Shown in pieces: positions 30,203 to 38,163 of a DNA stretch of 41,959 nucleotides. Positions within the stretch are counted from its first letter, which is position 1. Each line of letters begins with the position of its first letter. A program made the translations under genes and the position numbers. Below the pieces are notes generated by a model. That model was not told the DNA's origin, did not search any database, and was given only the letters and a program-made list of their open reading frames with translations. The DNA comes from Fimenecus sp963624605 (lineage in GTDB: Bacteria > Bacillota > Clostridia > Oscillospirales > Acutalibacteraceae): assembly GCA_963624605.1 (NCBI GenBank), contig CAVFQD010000009.1, positions 1-41,959 of the forward strand, given 5' to 3'.

Positions 30203-31696
30203 TCAGCCGTTGAGAAGCTTTCCTGTATTCACATAGAGGTCGGAATAGAACATATCGAAAGCGTCTATAACGCCGTCCTGATTGTAGTCGGCGGCATTGA
30301 AGCACGCTTCGTTTGTAAATTCCGAGTCCTGTGTCACGGCTTGTTCAATCAATTCGTTGTCGGTAAGGTCGGTTTTACCGTCGGCGTTGACATCGCCCCA
30401 ACGCACAAGGGTGTATTCAACCGCTGTGGGGCTTGTTACCGTGAGCGTTCCGCCCGTGGTTGTGCCCGAGAGCGTCGCCTTATTGTTTGACGGTGCCCAG
30501 GACGGAGAGCTTATGCACCAGATTGAGGTGCGGATGTCGGCGTCCTTTGAAAAGAAGAGCATACCCTTTTGATTGTCGAAAACCGCCGATGCGCTCGGAT
30601 TTATCAGAACGGACGAATATGCATTTTCGGCGAGCGCAGGATAGGTAAGCGCAAAGCCGTCATAGCTGAAATGGGTGCCTGTGTTGATGTGGCTGCCCGA
30701 GGCGTCCGTTCCGCTGCCGAATTTTGTCTGTGTTCCGAACGAGCTTGACGAAAGCGACTCGGAGCCGACAAGAAAATAGTCGTAGAATATTCCCGACGAG
30801 CCCTGATCCGCCCATGTGGCGTCGATGCCGTACCACTTGCCGTCCTCCATTTTGACATAGTTCCACTTGTGCGCTCCGCCGTTGCCCGTGCCGATGACAA
30901 GTATGCACGGTATGCTTTCTCGGTCGCAAATCAGCTTGAACGCCTCGGCATAGCCCTCGCAGACCGCCTTTCCGTTAAGGAACACGCCCGTCGGCTGGTG
31001 CGCCATAGCAACGCCCGTGGTATATTCGGTCATTTCGCAGATTTTGTCGTGTATAGACTTGCATTTTGCGTAACGGGATGAGCCGCCGACGGTAAAGCTG
31101 TCTATTGCCGACATCATCTGCGAATAGCATGAGCGGACAGAAGCGTAGTTTTCATAATCGCTTGTTGTAAGAGTTATATAAAGGTTTAATACGGTTACCC
31201 AATAATTACCCGAACTGTCGTAAGAATAGCCGTAGGAGCACCCGTATCCGCCGAGCCAGAAATACTGCGGACAGTCGTCAATGGCGGCGGACATTGCGCC
31301 GATTACAGCGTCATTTACGGCAGATGCAAGATCGTTGGTCGAGCTTGCTTTAATCTGTCCTGTCGGCACCGTTATTGAGACAAGCGCCTCTGTATCGCTG
31401 TCGCCGCCGATGTACAGACCGGCTTTGTTTTCAACAATAGCGTTATAAACGGTCTTTTGAGCCGAAGTGAGAAAGTCCGAAAACAGCCAACCGGAGCTTG
31501 TGCCGCCGAAAAAACGGTTAGGAATTTGTATGCTGTCTGTTTTTTCGGGAAAATATGCCTCGTCAACAAGGGCGTTTCCGTAAATAATTCCGTCGCTCTC
31601 TCCGTGATATATTTCGGGAGACTCGGAAAAGGCACAAACACAGCACAGACCTGTAACCAAGCACAGACAAAGCAAGAAAGCCGTAATTTTTTTCAT
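30203..31696 (-). CDS. Secreted transglutaminase-like protein with C-terminal dockerin
   Basis: A 497-aa secreted protein. The signal peptide covers residues 1-25 (LLCLCLVTGLCCVCAFS). The transglutaminase-like core holds the catalytic triad in KAVCEGYAEAFKLIC (Cys), GGAHKWNYVKM (His) and YGIDATWAD (Asp). At the C-terminus are two dockerin repeats, WGDVNADGKTDLTDNE and ADYNQDGVIDAFD, with the Ca2+-binding D-x-N-x-D-G pattern. Such enzymes could act as extracellular cysteine proteases or cross-linkers held on a cohesin scaffold. The ribosome site AAAGGGG is present. It follows its paralogue by 21 bases and forms one operon with it. Confidence 0.85.
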   Translation of the reverse strand: MKKITAFLLCLCLVTGLCCVCAFSESPEIYHGESDGIIYGNALVDEAYFPEKTDSIQIPNRFFGGTSSGWLFSDFLTSAQKTVYNAIVENKAGLYIGGDSDTEALVSITVPTGQIKASSTNDLASAVNDAVIGAMSAAIDDCPQYFWLGGYGCSYGYSYDSSGNYWVTVLNLYITLTTSDYENYASVRSCYSQMMSAIDSFTVGGSSRYAKCKSIHDKICEMTEYTTGVAMAHQPTGVFLNGKAVCEGYAEAFKLICDRESIPCILVIGTGNGGAHKWNYVKMEDGKWYGIDATWADQGSSGIFYDYFLVGSESLSSSSFGTQTKFGSGTDASGSHINTGTHFSYDGFALTYPALAENAYSSVLINPSASAVFDNQKGMLFFSKDADIRTSIWCISSPSWAPSNNKATLSGTTTGGTLTVTSPTAVEYTLVRWGDVNADGKTDLTDNELIEQAVTQDSEFTNEACFNAADYNQDGVIDAFDMFYSDLYVNTGKLLNG

Positions 31697-31717
31697 TTTT
31701 ATGTCCCCTTTCGTGCG

Positions 31718-32956
31718 TTATACCGCACTGCTTGCAATCTGTATGAGAATCTGCTTCGCATCCGCTATGCCGACAGAGCCGTCCCGGTTTACATCAGCCG
31801 CAAGCTTGCCCGCGCATATGAGCGGACGGGAGCCTGCAACACTCTGTAAAACACGCTTCGCGTCCATAAGAGAAACCTTTCCGTCGGTATTTGCGTCGCC
31901 GAAAAGACTTATATCCGCGCTTGTCGGCGTATATGCCGAGACGCTTAGGTCGGGATAGACAAGAGTTACATTCGTGTAACGGTCCCCCGTAGCCGTATGG
32001 GTTGCCGAAAAGGCTCTTCCGTATGTATCGGATGTACCCGAGCCCATCATAAAGAATTCGTCCGAGCAGATATTTGAAGAACCGTCAATGTCGTCCCATG
32101 TGGAGTCTATCGCATACCATCTGCCGCCCATTTTAACATAATTCCATGCGTGTCCTATATTACCCGCATAGCCTACGACAATAATACAAGGAATATTGTT
32201 TTCATCGCAGAGCATTTTGAAAGCCTTGGAATAGCCGTCGCAAACCGTGCTGTACGGGGCGAGCAGGGCGCTTGACGGGAAGAATACCTTTGAATTTGCG
32301 GGAGAGGTGTTGTCGGTCAGGTTCGTTGTGTAGGATGCGAGAGCGCAAAGTCCGTTGTGAATTGATGAAATTTTTTCGTAGTCGGTGTCGCCGTACACAG
32401 GAAAGTCCCTCACGACTTTAAGCATGGCGTTATACTCGCTCTCAATCTGGGCAATACTGCTATAAGGTAAATAATCGCAGTTGAGCGTAAGCGTTAATGA
32501 GGTTACCGTTGTACTGAAAAGTCCGCTTGTGGTGTAGGTGTAATCGAACGGGAGCGGATAAACCCAGAAGTATTCGGGCAAATCATCGGTAAGAGCAGCC
32601 GCTGCCGCTGCGATATTGGCTGAAAGGCGGCTGATTGAAAATGCCTGTGATGAGGAAAAGCTTACCGTTATCTGACCCTTGGGCGATGACTTCAAGCCTC
32701 CCCTTGTGTTTACAAAAGCGTTATAAATGGCTTTTTGCGCACCGGTGAGATTATCGTAAAATTTGTATGTTGAGGTGCTTACGGCAAGCTTTATATCGGC
32801 ATCAGGCAGGTCGTTGTTATCCGAAGCGGCAAGTCTTGCCGAAGGAAGCATATTTTGCAAACTTCCCGAAGCCGAATTTGCACTGATATTAAAGGAAAAA
32901 GTGCATAGCAGAATACATAGGCATAAAACAATGCCGGTAATTTTTTTGGTTTTCAC
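31718..32956 (-). CDS. Secreted transglutaminase-like protein with C-terminal dockerin (paralogue)
   Basis: A 412-aa paralogue of the next gene. Signal peptide: residues 1-28 (GIVLCLCILLCTFSFNISA). The triad lies in STVCDGYSKAFKMLC (Cys), NIGHAWNYVKM (His) and YAIDSTWDD (Asp). The dockerin has GDANTDGKVSLMDAKRVLQ and ADVNRDGSVGIADAKQILI, both full Ca2+-binding repeats. The GTG at 32956 was chosen because GGAGG ends 8 bases before it; the in-frame GTG at 32965 is part of that ribosome site. The two proteins differ in length and in the region between triad and dockerin, so the duplication is old. Confidence 0.85.
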   Translation of the reverse strand: MKTKKITGIVLCLCILLCTFSFNISANSASGSLQNMLPSARLAASDNNDLPDADIKLAVSTSTYKFYDNLTGAQKAIYNAFVNTRGGLKSSPKGQITVSFSSSQAFSISRLSANIAAAAAALTDDLPEYFWVYPLPFDYTYTTSGLFSTTVTSLTLTLNCDYLPYSSIAQIESEYNAMLKVVRDFPVYGDTDYEKISSIHNGLCALASYTTNLTDNTSPANSKVFFPSSALLAPYSTVCDGYSKAFKMLCDENNIPCIIVVGYAGNIGHAWNYVKMGGRWYAIDSTWDDIDGSSNICSDEFFMMGSGTSDTYGRAFSATHTATGDRYTNVTLVYPDLSVSAYTPTSADISLFGDANTDGKVSLMDAKRVLQSVAGSRPLICAGKLAADVNRDGSVGIADAKQILIQIASSAV

Positions 32957-32983
32957 AATGAACACCTCCGCCTTAATATGTTT

Positions 32984-33012
32984 ATCGTATCATATATCGG
33001 AATTTTTGTAAA
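32984..33012 (-). promoter_or_regulatory. Sigma-A promoter of the transglutaminase-dockerin operon
   Basis: TTTACA, 17 bases, TACGAT on the minus strand, about 28 bases before the GTG. It is divergent from the murL promoter. Confidence 0.6.
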
Positions 33013-33024
33013 TATATAATGGTA

Positions 33025-33053
33025 TTGATTTTTAACTGCGGAAAAAGTATAAT
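33025..33053 (+). promoter_or_regulatory. Sigma-A promoter of murL-murD2
   Basis: TTGATT, 17 bases, TATAAT. The start site would be near 33060, giving a leader of about 20 bases. Confidence 0.7.
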
Positions 33054-33080
33054 AAATTGATAAAAGTCGGGAGTGATTTT

Positions 33081-34472
33081 GTGGCAAACGAGAAATTTTT
33101 ACAGCTTCGTGAGGACTATCCGTCGTTCTCGTATGACGGTTGGCATCTCACAAAGGAAAACAATGTAATTAAAATAGTTTTCGATTTTTCAATCGACGGT
33201 CTGTGCGAGTTCCACCCGTCAACGGAAATCCCCGTCGGAGAGCTTGAAATTGCAAATGATTATGCTTCGGAGACTGCACAAAAGATTATATTCAACTTAG
33301 GCATGGTGGAGCTTATAAGCTATTGGAAATGCGCCTGCCCGAAAACCGTGAATATAAAGTGCGGTTACCTTTCCGAAAAGGATATTAAATGGTATAAGAA
33401 GTTATATTTCGGCGGACTTTCGGAGTTCTTCTACATAAACGGTATCGATACGGACGAAGAAGAGTTTATGGAGATAAAGGTGAACGAGGAATTAAAGCAC
33501 CATACCCACCCGCAGGCGTACAATTCAAAGGGTATAAATCTCATCCCCGTCGGCGGCGGCAAGGACAGCTGTGTTACGGCGTCGCTGCTCAAGGACTTCC
33601 GTGATAAAAATATGTTTTTTACCGTAAACGACCAGCAGGCGAGAACCGATACGGTGCTTGCGGCAGGCTACGGCGAAAAGGATATAATAAGGACCTACAG
33701 AACGATAGACAAAAACTTACTAAACCTCAATGCGCAGGGCTTCCTCAACGGTCACACGCCGTTTTCTGCAATAGTTGCCTTTTTGTCGCTTTACTGTGCG
33801 TACCTTGCAGGCGGGAAATATATAATTCTCTCCAATGAGTCGAGTGCAAACGAAACGAATATCGAGGGCGTGAATGTAAACCATCAGTACTCTAAATCCT
33901 ATGAGTTCGAGGACGATTTCACGGCTTATGTCGAAAGAAATATTTTCGGATATGACGGCGTCGAATATTTCAGCCTTTTGCGCCCGTTTTCCGAATTGCA
34001 GATAGCGAAGATGTTTGCCTCGCTCCCCCAATATCACGATACGTTCAGAAGCTGCAACAGGGGCAGCAAGAAAAATGTGTGGTGCGGAAAATGCGCCAAG
34101 TGCCTGTTTGTTTTCACGATTTTGTCGCCGTTTATCGAGTATGACAGGCTTGTTTCGATTTTCGGAAACGATATGCTCAACGACCCCGACAGCACCGCGG
34201 ATTTTGACGGACTTGCGGGAATTACTAAGCTAAAGCCGTTTGAGTGCGTGGGAACAAAATCGGAATTTAATTTTGCGCTTATGCGCCTTTGCGAACGATT
34301 TGAAAAGAGCGGAAAAGAGCTTCCGCTTCTGTGCAAACGCTTCAAAGAAAATGTTAACGAAAACACGATAGATAAAAATTTACTAAAGGAATACAATGCC
34401 TTGAACAATGTGCCGGAGGATTTCCTTTATATCGTAACGGAGATGTATAATTATGTTGCCGAAGATAATTGA
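33081..34472 (+). CDS. murL: UDP-MurNAc-L-Ala-L-Glu epimerase (MurL-like)
   Basis: MurL, first described in Xanthomonas, epimerises the terminal L-Glu of UDP-MurNAc-L-Ala-L-Glu to D-Glu. The 463-aa product has the PP-loop-like VGGGKDSCVT at about residue 158, NGHTPFSAIVAF, ILSNESSANE, VNHQYSKSYEFE, and a Cys cluster (CNRGSKKNVWCGKCAKC). I recall these blocks as characteristic of MurL. The next gene, overlapping by 20 bases, is a MurD-type ligase, the known partner. The GTG at 33081 is 8 bases after GGAG; an in-frame TTG at 33057 lies upstream of that site. It could instead be another PP-loop ATPase, but the context argues for MurL. Confidence 0.78.
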   Translation: MANEKFLQLREDYPSFSYDGWHLTKENNVIKIVFDFSIDGLCEFHPSTEIPVGELEIANDYASETAQKIIFNLGMVELISYWKCACPKTVNIKCGYLSEKDIKWYKKLYFGGLSEFFYINGIDTDEEEFMEIKVNEELKHHTHPQAYNSKGINLIPVGGGKDSCVTASLLKDFRDKNMFFTVNDQQARTDTVLAAGYGEKDIIRTYRTIDKNLLNLNAQGFLNGHTPFSAIVAFLSLYCAYLAGGKYIILSNESSANETNIEGVNVNHQYSKSYEFEDDFTAYVERNIFGYDGVEYFSLLRPFSELQIAKMFASLPQYHDTFRSCNRGSKKNVWCGKCAKCLFVFTILSPFIEYDRLVSIFGNDMLNDPDSTADFDGLAGITKLKPFECVGTKSEFNFALMRLCERFEKSGKELPLLCKRFKENVNENTIDKNLLKEYNALNNVPEDFLYIVTEMYNYVAEDN

Positions 34473-35745
34473 TTACCTTAAAGACAAGTCGGTGCTGATA
34501 CTCGGCTTCGGCAGAGAGGGTCAGTCCACGCTTGCGTACATTAAAAAGTATCTTCCCGAAAAGGAGCTGACCGTTGCGGACAGAAACAGCGTTTCTCCCG
34601 ACGGCGAAAACATCAAAACGGTATGCGGCGAAAACTATCTTGACTGCGTAAACAGCTTTGATGTTGTTATGAAAAGCCCCGGAATATCTTTCCGTGATGT
34701 TGAGGTTGACGAAAGCACCGAGGTTACCTGTCAGGTGGATATGTTTTTGCGCTTTGCAGACTGCCGCAAGGTCGGAATAACGGGGTCAAAGGGCAAGACC
34801 ACAACCTCGACGCTCACATACGAAATGCTCAAAGCGGCGGGTAAGGACGCAAGGCTTATCGGAAATATCGGCGTGCCTGTTTTTGAGGCGCTTGAAAGCG
34901 TTACGCCCGACACCTATGCGGTTATTGAAATGTCCTCGCACCAGCTTGAGTTTACACGCACCTCGCCCGAGGTTGCGATACTCACAAATATTTACGAGGA
35001 GCATCTCGACCATTACAAGGGCGGATTTACGGGCTATGTCAACGCAAAGCTCCATATTATGAATTATCAGGACAAAAACGGTACATTTATATACAATTCC
35101 GACCAGGGAGTGTCGGATTATGTCAATCTCGGCTCGACCGAGGCTCAAAAAATCGGAGTTTCGGCAAACGACCCGCTTCCGTTTGAGGTTCATAACGAGC
35201 ATCTTTTGGGCGTTCACAACAGGCAGGATATACTTTTTGCCTACCGTGCGGCGAAAATTCTCGGTGCAAGCGATGCGGATTGCGAAAAGGGCGTTGAAAA
35301 CTTTTCGGGAATCGAGCACCGAATGGAAAAGGTCGGAACCTTTAAGGGAATAACTTTTTACAATGACTGTATAGCGACAATTCCGCACGCCGTCGAATGT
35401 GCGGTCGAAGCGCTCAAAACCGTAGATACGCTGATTTTCGGCGGCAAGGACAGGGGTATTGATTATTCGGAATTTTGCGAATATCTCGAAAAATGTTCGG
35501 TTAAAAATCTTATCGGTACGCCCGAAACGGGACACAAGATAATCGACAGGCTTGAAAAGGACGCCTGTCCGAAAAAGCTTGTTAAAGCAGCCGACCTTGA
35601 AGAGGCGGTAAAAGAGGCGTACGCTCTTACCGCAGAGGGAAAAATTTGCCTTTTATCCCCTGCGGCGTCAAGCTATAATGTATATAAGAATTTTGAGCAA
35701 AAGGGCAGGCATTACAAGGAGCTTATAAAAAAGTACGGCGAGTAA
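34453..35745 (+). CDS. murD2: UDP-MurNAc-L-Ala ligase, MurD2-like (L-Glu adding)
   Basis: A 430-aa Mur ligase. The N-terminal Rossmann-like domain has VLILGFGREGQSTL, the ATP loop GITGSKGKTTTS lies at residues 109-120, and the central domain has IEMSSHQLEF and LTNIYEEHLDHY. The C-terminal domain has FYNDCIATIPHAVECAVEAL where classical MurD reads DSKATN, and LIFGGKDRGIDY. The altered motif, together with MurL next door, fits the MurD2 type that adds L-Glu instead of D-Glu to UDP-MurNAc-L-Ala. The ATG overlaps the murL end by 20 bases. Whether a classical murD exists elsewhere cannot be seen. The gene abuts the convergent M14-like gene with no intergenic base. Confidence 0.8.
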   Translation: MLPKIIDYLKDKSVLILGFGREGQSTLAYIKKYLPEKELTVADRNSVSPDGENIKTVCGENYLDCVNSFDVVMKSPGISFRDVEVDESTEVTCQVDMFLRFADCRKVGITGSKGKTTTSTLTYEMLKAAGKDARLIGNIGVPVFEALESVTPDTYAVIEMSSHQLEFTRTSPEVAILTNIYEEHLDHYKGGFTGYVNAKLHIMNYQDKNGTFIYNSDQGVSDYVNLGSTEAQKIGVSANDPLPFEVHNEHLLGVHNRQDILFAYRAAKILGASDADCEKGVENFSGIEHRMEKVGTFKGITFYNDCIATIPHAVECAVEALKTVDTLIFGGKDRGIDYSEFCEYLEKCSVKNLIGTPETGHKIIDRLEKDACPKKLVKAADLEEAVKEAYALTAEGKICLLSPAASSYNVYKNFEQKGRHYKELIKKYGE

Positions 35746-36597
35746 TCACATAATTGCGGACAGGATAAGCAGCTCCTCGCATTGCTTGTAAAGCTCGGGG
35801 AAGTCGGTTGCGTTCCTTTCCGAAACGGAGAAGTCGAAAGCCGAAGCGGAGAAGCTTTTGCAAAACCAGCCGCCGAAGCTGCCGTAAGCTTTTTGCGGCT
35901 TTATGCGTTTTATCGGCAGTTCGCTCACACTTTTAAAAATCTGCGTCATCATAGCGCAGTCGGATGAGCCTTTAGGGCTTTGGCAGGATATGTATTTACC
36001 CGAGCACGAAAGCGTTACGGCATATTTTGGGCTTAGAGTGCGGCACAGTGAGATAACCGCCTTTGTCTCGGGCTCGCTTGCCGCGGACGGCCCCTTGTAA
36101 CCCGATACGGACGGCTTTTCAGCGGTGCTTTCGGCATCGGGAAATCTGTACGGGAAATTGAGGGAAATATCCACTCCCCTTGCGTTTGAGACCCAGCTTT
36201 CGCAGTTGCCGTCGGCGGCTTTTCGAACAAGCCCGCTGTAGCAATGCGCATTTTTTCCGTCAGAGCGGGAAATCTCCGAACCGTCGGGGTTTGTGAGCGG
36301 TACAACGACAATTTTTTGGTCACGGAGAATGCTCCTGATTTTAATTGCGGAAATTTTCAGGTCGTTTTTGTAAGCGATACACAGCCGCTCAAAAAATGTG
36401 AGCAAAATCTTGGCGGACATACCGCTTGTGTCGGAAAAGTCCGACAGAAAAAGCACACAGTTCTTTCCGTAGCCGATACCGAGCGAGCGTATGTTGCGTT
36501 TGCACCAGCTTTTACCGAGGGTATCGACAGTTACAAAGTCAAAGCTGTTTTTGATTTTGTCGGTATATTCTTCCGCGTTGTTATAAGTAAAGCACAT
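35746..36597 (-). CDS. Degenerate M14-family carboxypeptidase-like protein
   Basis: The 283-aa sequence follows the M14 zinc carboxypeptidase pattern (gamma-D-Glu-diamino acid endopeptidase type), with VVVPLTNPDGSEI, NARGVDISLNFPYRF and YKGPSAASEPETKAV. The catalytic residues are gone. Where xHGxEW is expected it has LSDFSDTSGMSAK, so the HxxE zinc ligands are absent. The later His strand reads AVTLSCSGKYIS, and the general-base Glu region reads FDFSVSERN. No signal peptide is seen. The reading frame is intact, so it is probably a pseudoenzyme and not a decaying gene. It may bind peptidoglycan peptides without cutting them. Its stop directly abuts the murD2 stop in convergent orientation. Confidence 0.7.
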   Translation of the reverse strand: MCFTYNNAEEYTDKIKNSFDFVTVDTLGKSWCKRNIRSLGIGYGKNCVLFLSDFSDTSGMSAKILLTFFERLCIAYKNDLKISAIKIRSILRDQKIVVVPLTNPDGSEISRSDGKNAHCYSGLVRKAADGNCESWVSNARGVDISLNFPYRFPDAESTAEKPSVSGYKGPSAASEPETKAVISLCRTLSPKYAVTLSCSGKYISCQSPKGSSDCAMMTQIFKSVSELPIKRIKPQKAYGSFGGWFCKSFSASAFDFSVSERNATDFPELYKQCEELLILSAIM

Positions 36598-36665
36598 AAT
36601 ATCAACAACCTTCGTTTTCTGTGGTATTTGATATTAAGATATATTCCGAAAGAAGTGAATTTATT

Positions 36666-37211
36666 ATGGATATGACCGAAAAGCCCGTAAATCGGGAATA
36701 CATATTTAAGGGCAGAATTATAAACCTGCGTGTTGACGACGCACTTTTGCCCGACGGCTCTGTCGCAAAAAGAGAGGTTGTCGAGCACCCGGGCGGAGTC
36801 TGTGTTGCGGCGCTGACGGAAAACAACGAGCTGTTGTTTGTCGAGCAGTTCAGATACCCATATTCCGAGGTTGTTTTAGAGCTCCCCGCAGGCAAGCTTG
36901 AATACGGCGAGGACCCGTTTGAGGCGGGAAAGCGTGAGCTTCGTGAGGAAACGGGAGCCGTAGCACGGGAATATGAGAGTCTGGGCAAATTATATCCCAC
37001 TCCGGGATATTGCGGAGAGATAATACATATGTATTTTGCAAAGAATTTGACTTTCACTTCGCAGGACCTCGACAGCGACGAATTTCTTGAGGTGCGGAAA
37101 ATTCCGCTTAAAAAAGCGTTCGAGATGGTTATAAACAATGAGATTGCGGACTCTAAAACACAGGTCGGCATTATGAAAGTTTACTATAAAATATACGGAG
37201 AACAGAAATGA
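36666..37211 (+). CDS. NUDIX hydrolase, ADP-ribose pyrophosphatase type
   Basis: A 181-aa NUDIX protein. The Nudix box is complete: GKLEYGEDPFEAGKRELREE followed by TGA, with REVVEHPGGVCV upstream and the ADP-ribose-type LYPTPGYCGEIIHMYFA downstream, the block typical of Firmicutes NudF. It hydrolyses ADP-ribose to AMP and ribose-5-phosphate. The start is not certain: ATG at 36666 or 36672, both after AAAGAAGTG. Its stop overlaps the maf start by four bases (ATGA). Confidence 0.9.
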   Translation: MDMTEKPVNREYIFKGRIINLRVDDALLPDGSVAKREVVEHPGGVCVAALTENNELLFVEQFRYPYSEVVLELPAGKLEYGEDPFEAGKRELREETGAVAREYESLGKLYPTPGYCGEIIHMYFAKNLTFTSQDLDSDEFLEVRKIPLKKAFEMVINNEIADSKTQVGIMKVYYKIYGEQK

Positions 37212-37765
37212 AGATTATACTTGCCTCGGGTTCGCCCAGGCGCAGAGAAATAATGAAAAATGCAGGATATGATTTTGAAGTGAAAACTTCAAGCGCAGAC
37301 GAAACCCTGCCGCGGGAAATGGCGGCTGACGAAGCGGTCAAATATCTTGCAGAAATAAAGGGAGACGCCGTAAAAACAGACGAAAACACGCTTGTTGTGT
37401 CGGCTGATACGGTTGTGGCGCTCGACGGTAAAATTCTCGGCAAGCCGAAGAATGACAACGACGCATTTTCAATGCTGTTTTCCCTTTCGGGCAGGACGCA
37501 TACGGTTCTTACGGGCGTGTGCGTGAGGCTCGGCGAAAAAAAGACGGTGTTTTGCGAAAAGACAGAGGTTAAGTTCTATCCTCTCGGAGAGGACGAAATC
37601 AAGGCATATATTGCAACGGGCGAGCCGTCGGACAAGGCGGGCGCGTACGGAATACAGGGCAAGGGTGCGTTGCTTGTCGAAAAAATCAACGGAGATTACC
37701 TCAATGTCGTGGGACTTCCGATGGCAAGACTTCACAGAGTGCTGAAAGACTATATAAAACAGTGA
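37208..37765 (+). CDS. maf: Maf family nucleotide pyrophosphatase
   Basis: A 185-aa Maf protein with IILASGSPRRREIMKNAGYDF at the start, VVSADTVVALDGKILGKP, GRTHTVLTGVCV and GAYGIQGKGALLVEKINGDYLNVVGLP. This is the dTTP/UTP pyrophosphatase (YhdE-like) type by the GxYGIQGKGA motif. It hydrolyses (d)NTPs, including modified ones, and is linked to septum control in Bacillus. It overlaps the NUDIX gene by four bases; both are housecleaning enzymes. A strong terminator follows. Confidence 0.93.
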   Translation: MKIILASGSPRRREIMKNAGYDFEVKTSSADETLPREMAADEAVKYLAEIKGDAVKTDENTLVVSADTVVALDGKILGKPKNDNDAFSMLFSLSGRTHTVLTGVCVRLGEKKTVFCEKTEVKFYPLGEDEIKAYIATGEPSDKAGAYGIQGKGALLVEKINGDYLNVVGLPMARLHRVLKDYIKQ

Positions 37766-37782
37766 ATATATAAAAGGAAAAC

Positions 37783-37835
37783 AAACCGATTTTATTTTGG
37801 CGGACATTCGCCTTGATAAAATCGGTTTTTCTTTA
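37783..37835 (+). terminator. Intrinsic terminator after maf
   Basis: AAACCGATTTTAT and ATAAAATCGGTTT form a 13-bp stem with an inner GGCG/CGCC hairpin, followed by TTTTTCTTTATTT. Confidence 0.88.
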
Positions 37836-37878
37836 TTTGTTGAAATTTGGCATTAAGATTTTTATTATATTTTATATG

Positions 37879-37907
37879 TTGACATTATTTGAAAAATGCT
37901 GTATTAT
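37879..37907 (+). promoter_or_regulatory. Sigma-A promoter of the AT-rich secreted-protein cluster
   Basis: TTGACA, 17 bases, TATTAT. The direct repeat ATTATTCACT at 37927 and 37940 lies just after the likely start site. Confidence 0.65.
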
Positions 37908-37913
37908 GAAATC

Positions 37914-38163
37914 GAAACCAAATATAATTATTCACTGATATTATTCACTTGTAAATCCTGCACAATAATTATAGTTATAAATATATTGTTATATGCTGGA
38001 TTTTTTAACAAATGCTAGTCGTATATTGTCGGTGATATATAATCAACTTATATATACAAATACATTTAATTATAAAGCGGAGGTGGTTTGCCATGGTTAA
38101 TAAATAAAAGAATAATAAGCATATATCCATGGTGTTTTTTAGTTTGATTAAAGGAGAATTAAA
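37914..38163 (+). other. Long AT-rich leader with mini-ORFs
   Basis: About 250 bases between promoter and first gene with no conventional gene. GGAGGT at 38079 is the best ribosome site of the region, yet the ATG 8 bases later (38093) opens only four codons (MVNK, stop at 38105-38107). A second ATG at 38129 opens 12 codons (MVFFSLIKGELK) whose TGA overlaps the next start codon as ATGA. These may be regulatory leader ORFs or traces of a lost gene start. A weaker second promoter (TTGTCG, 17 bases, TATATA) may lie near 38030-38060. Confidence 0.4.
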
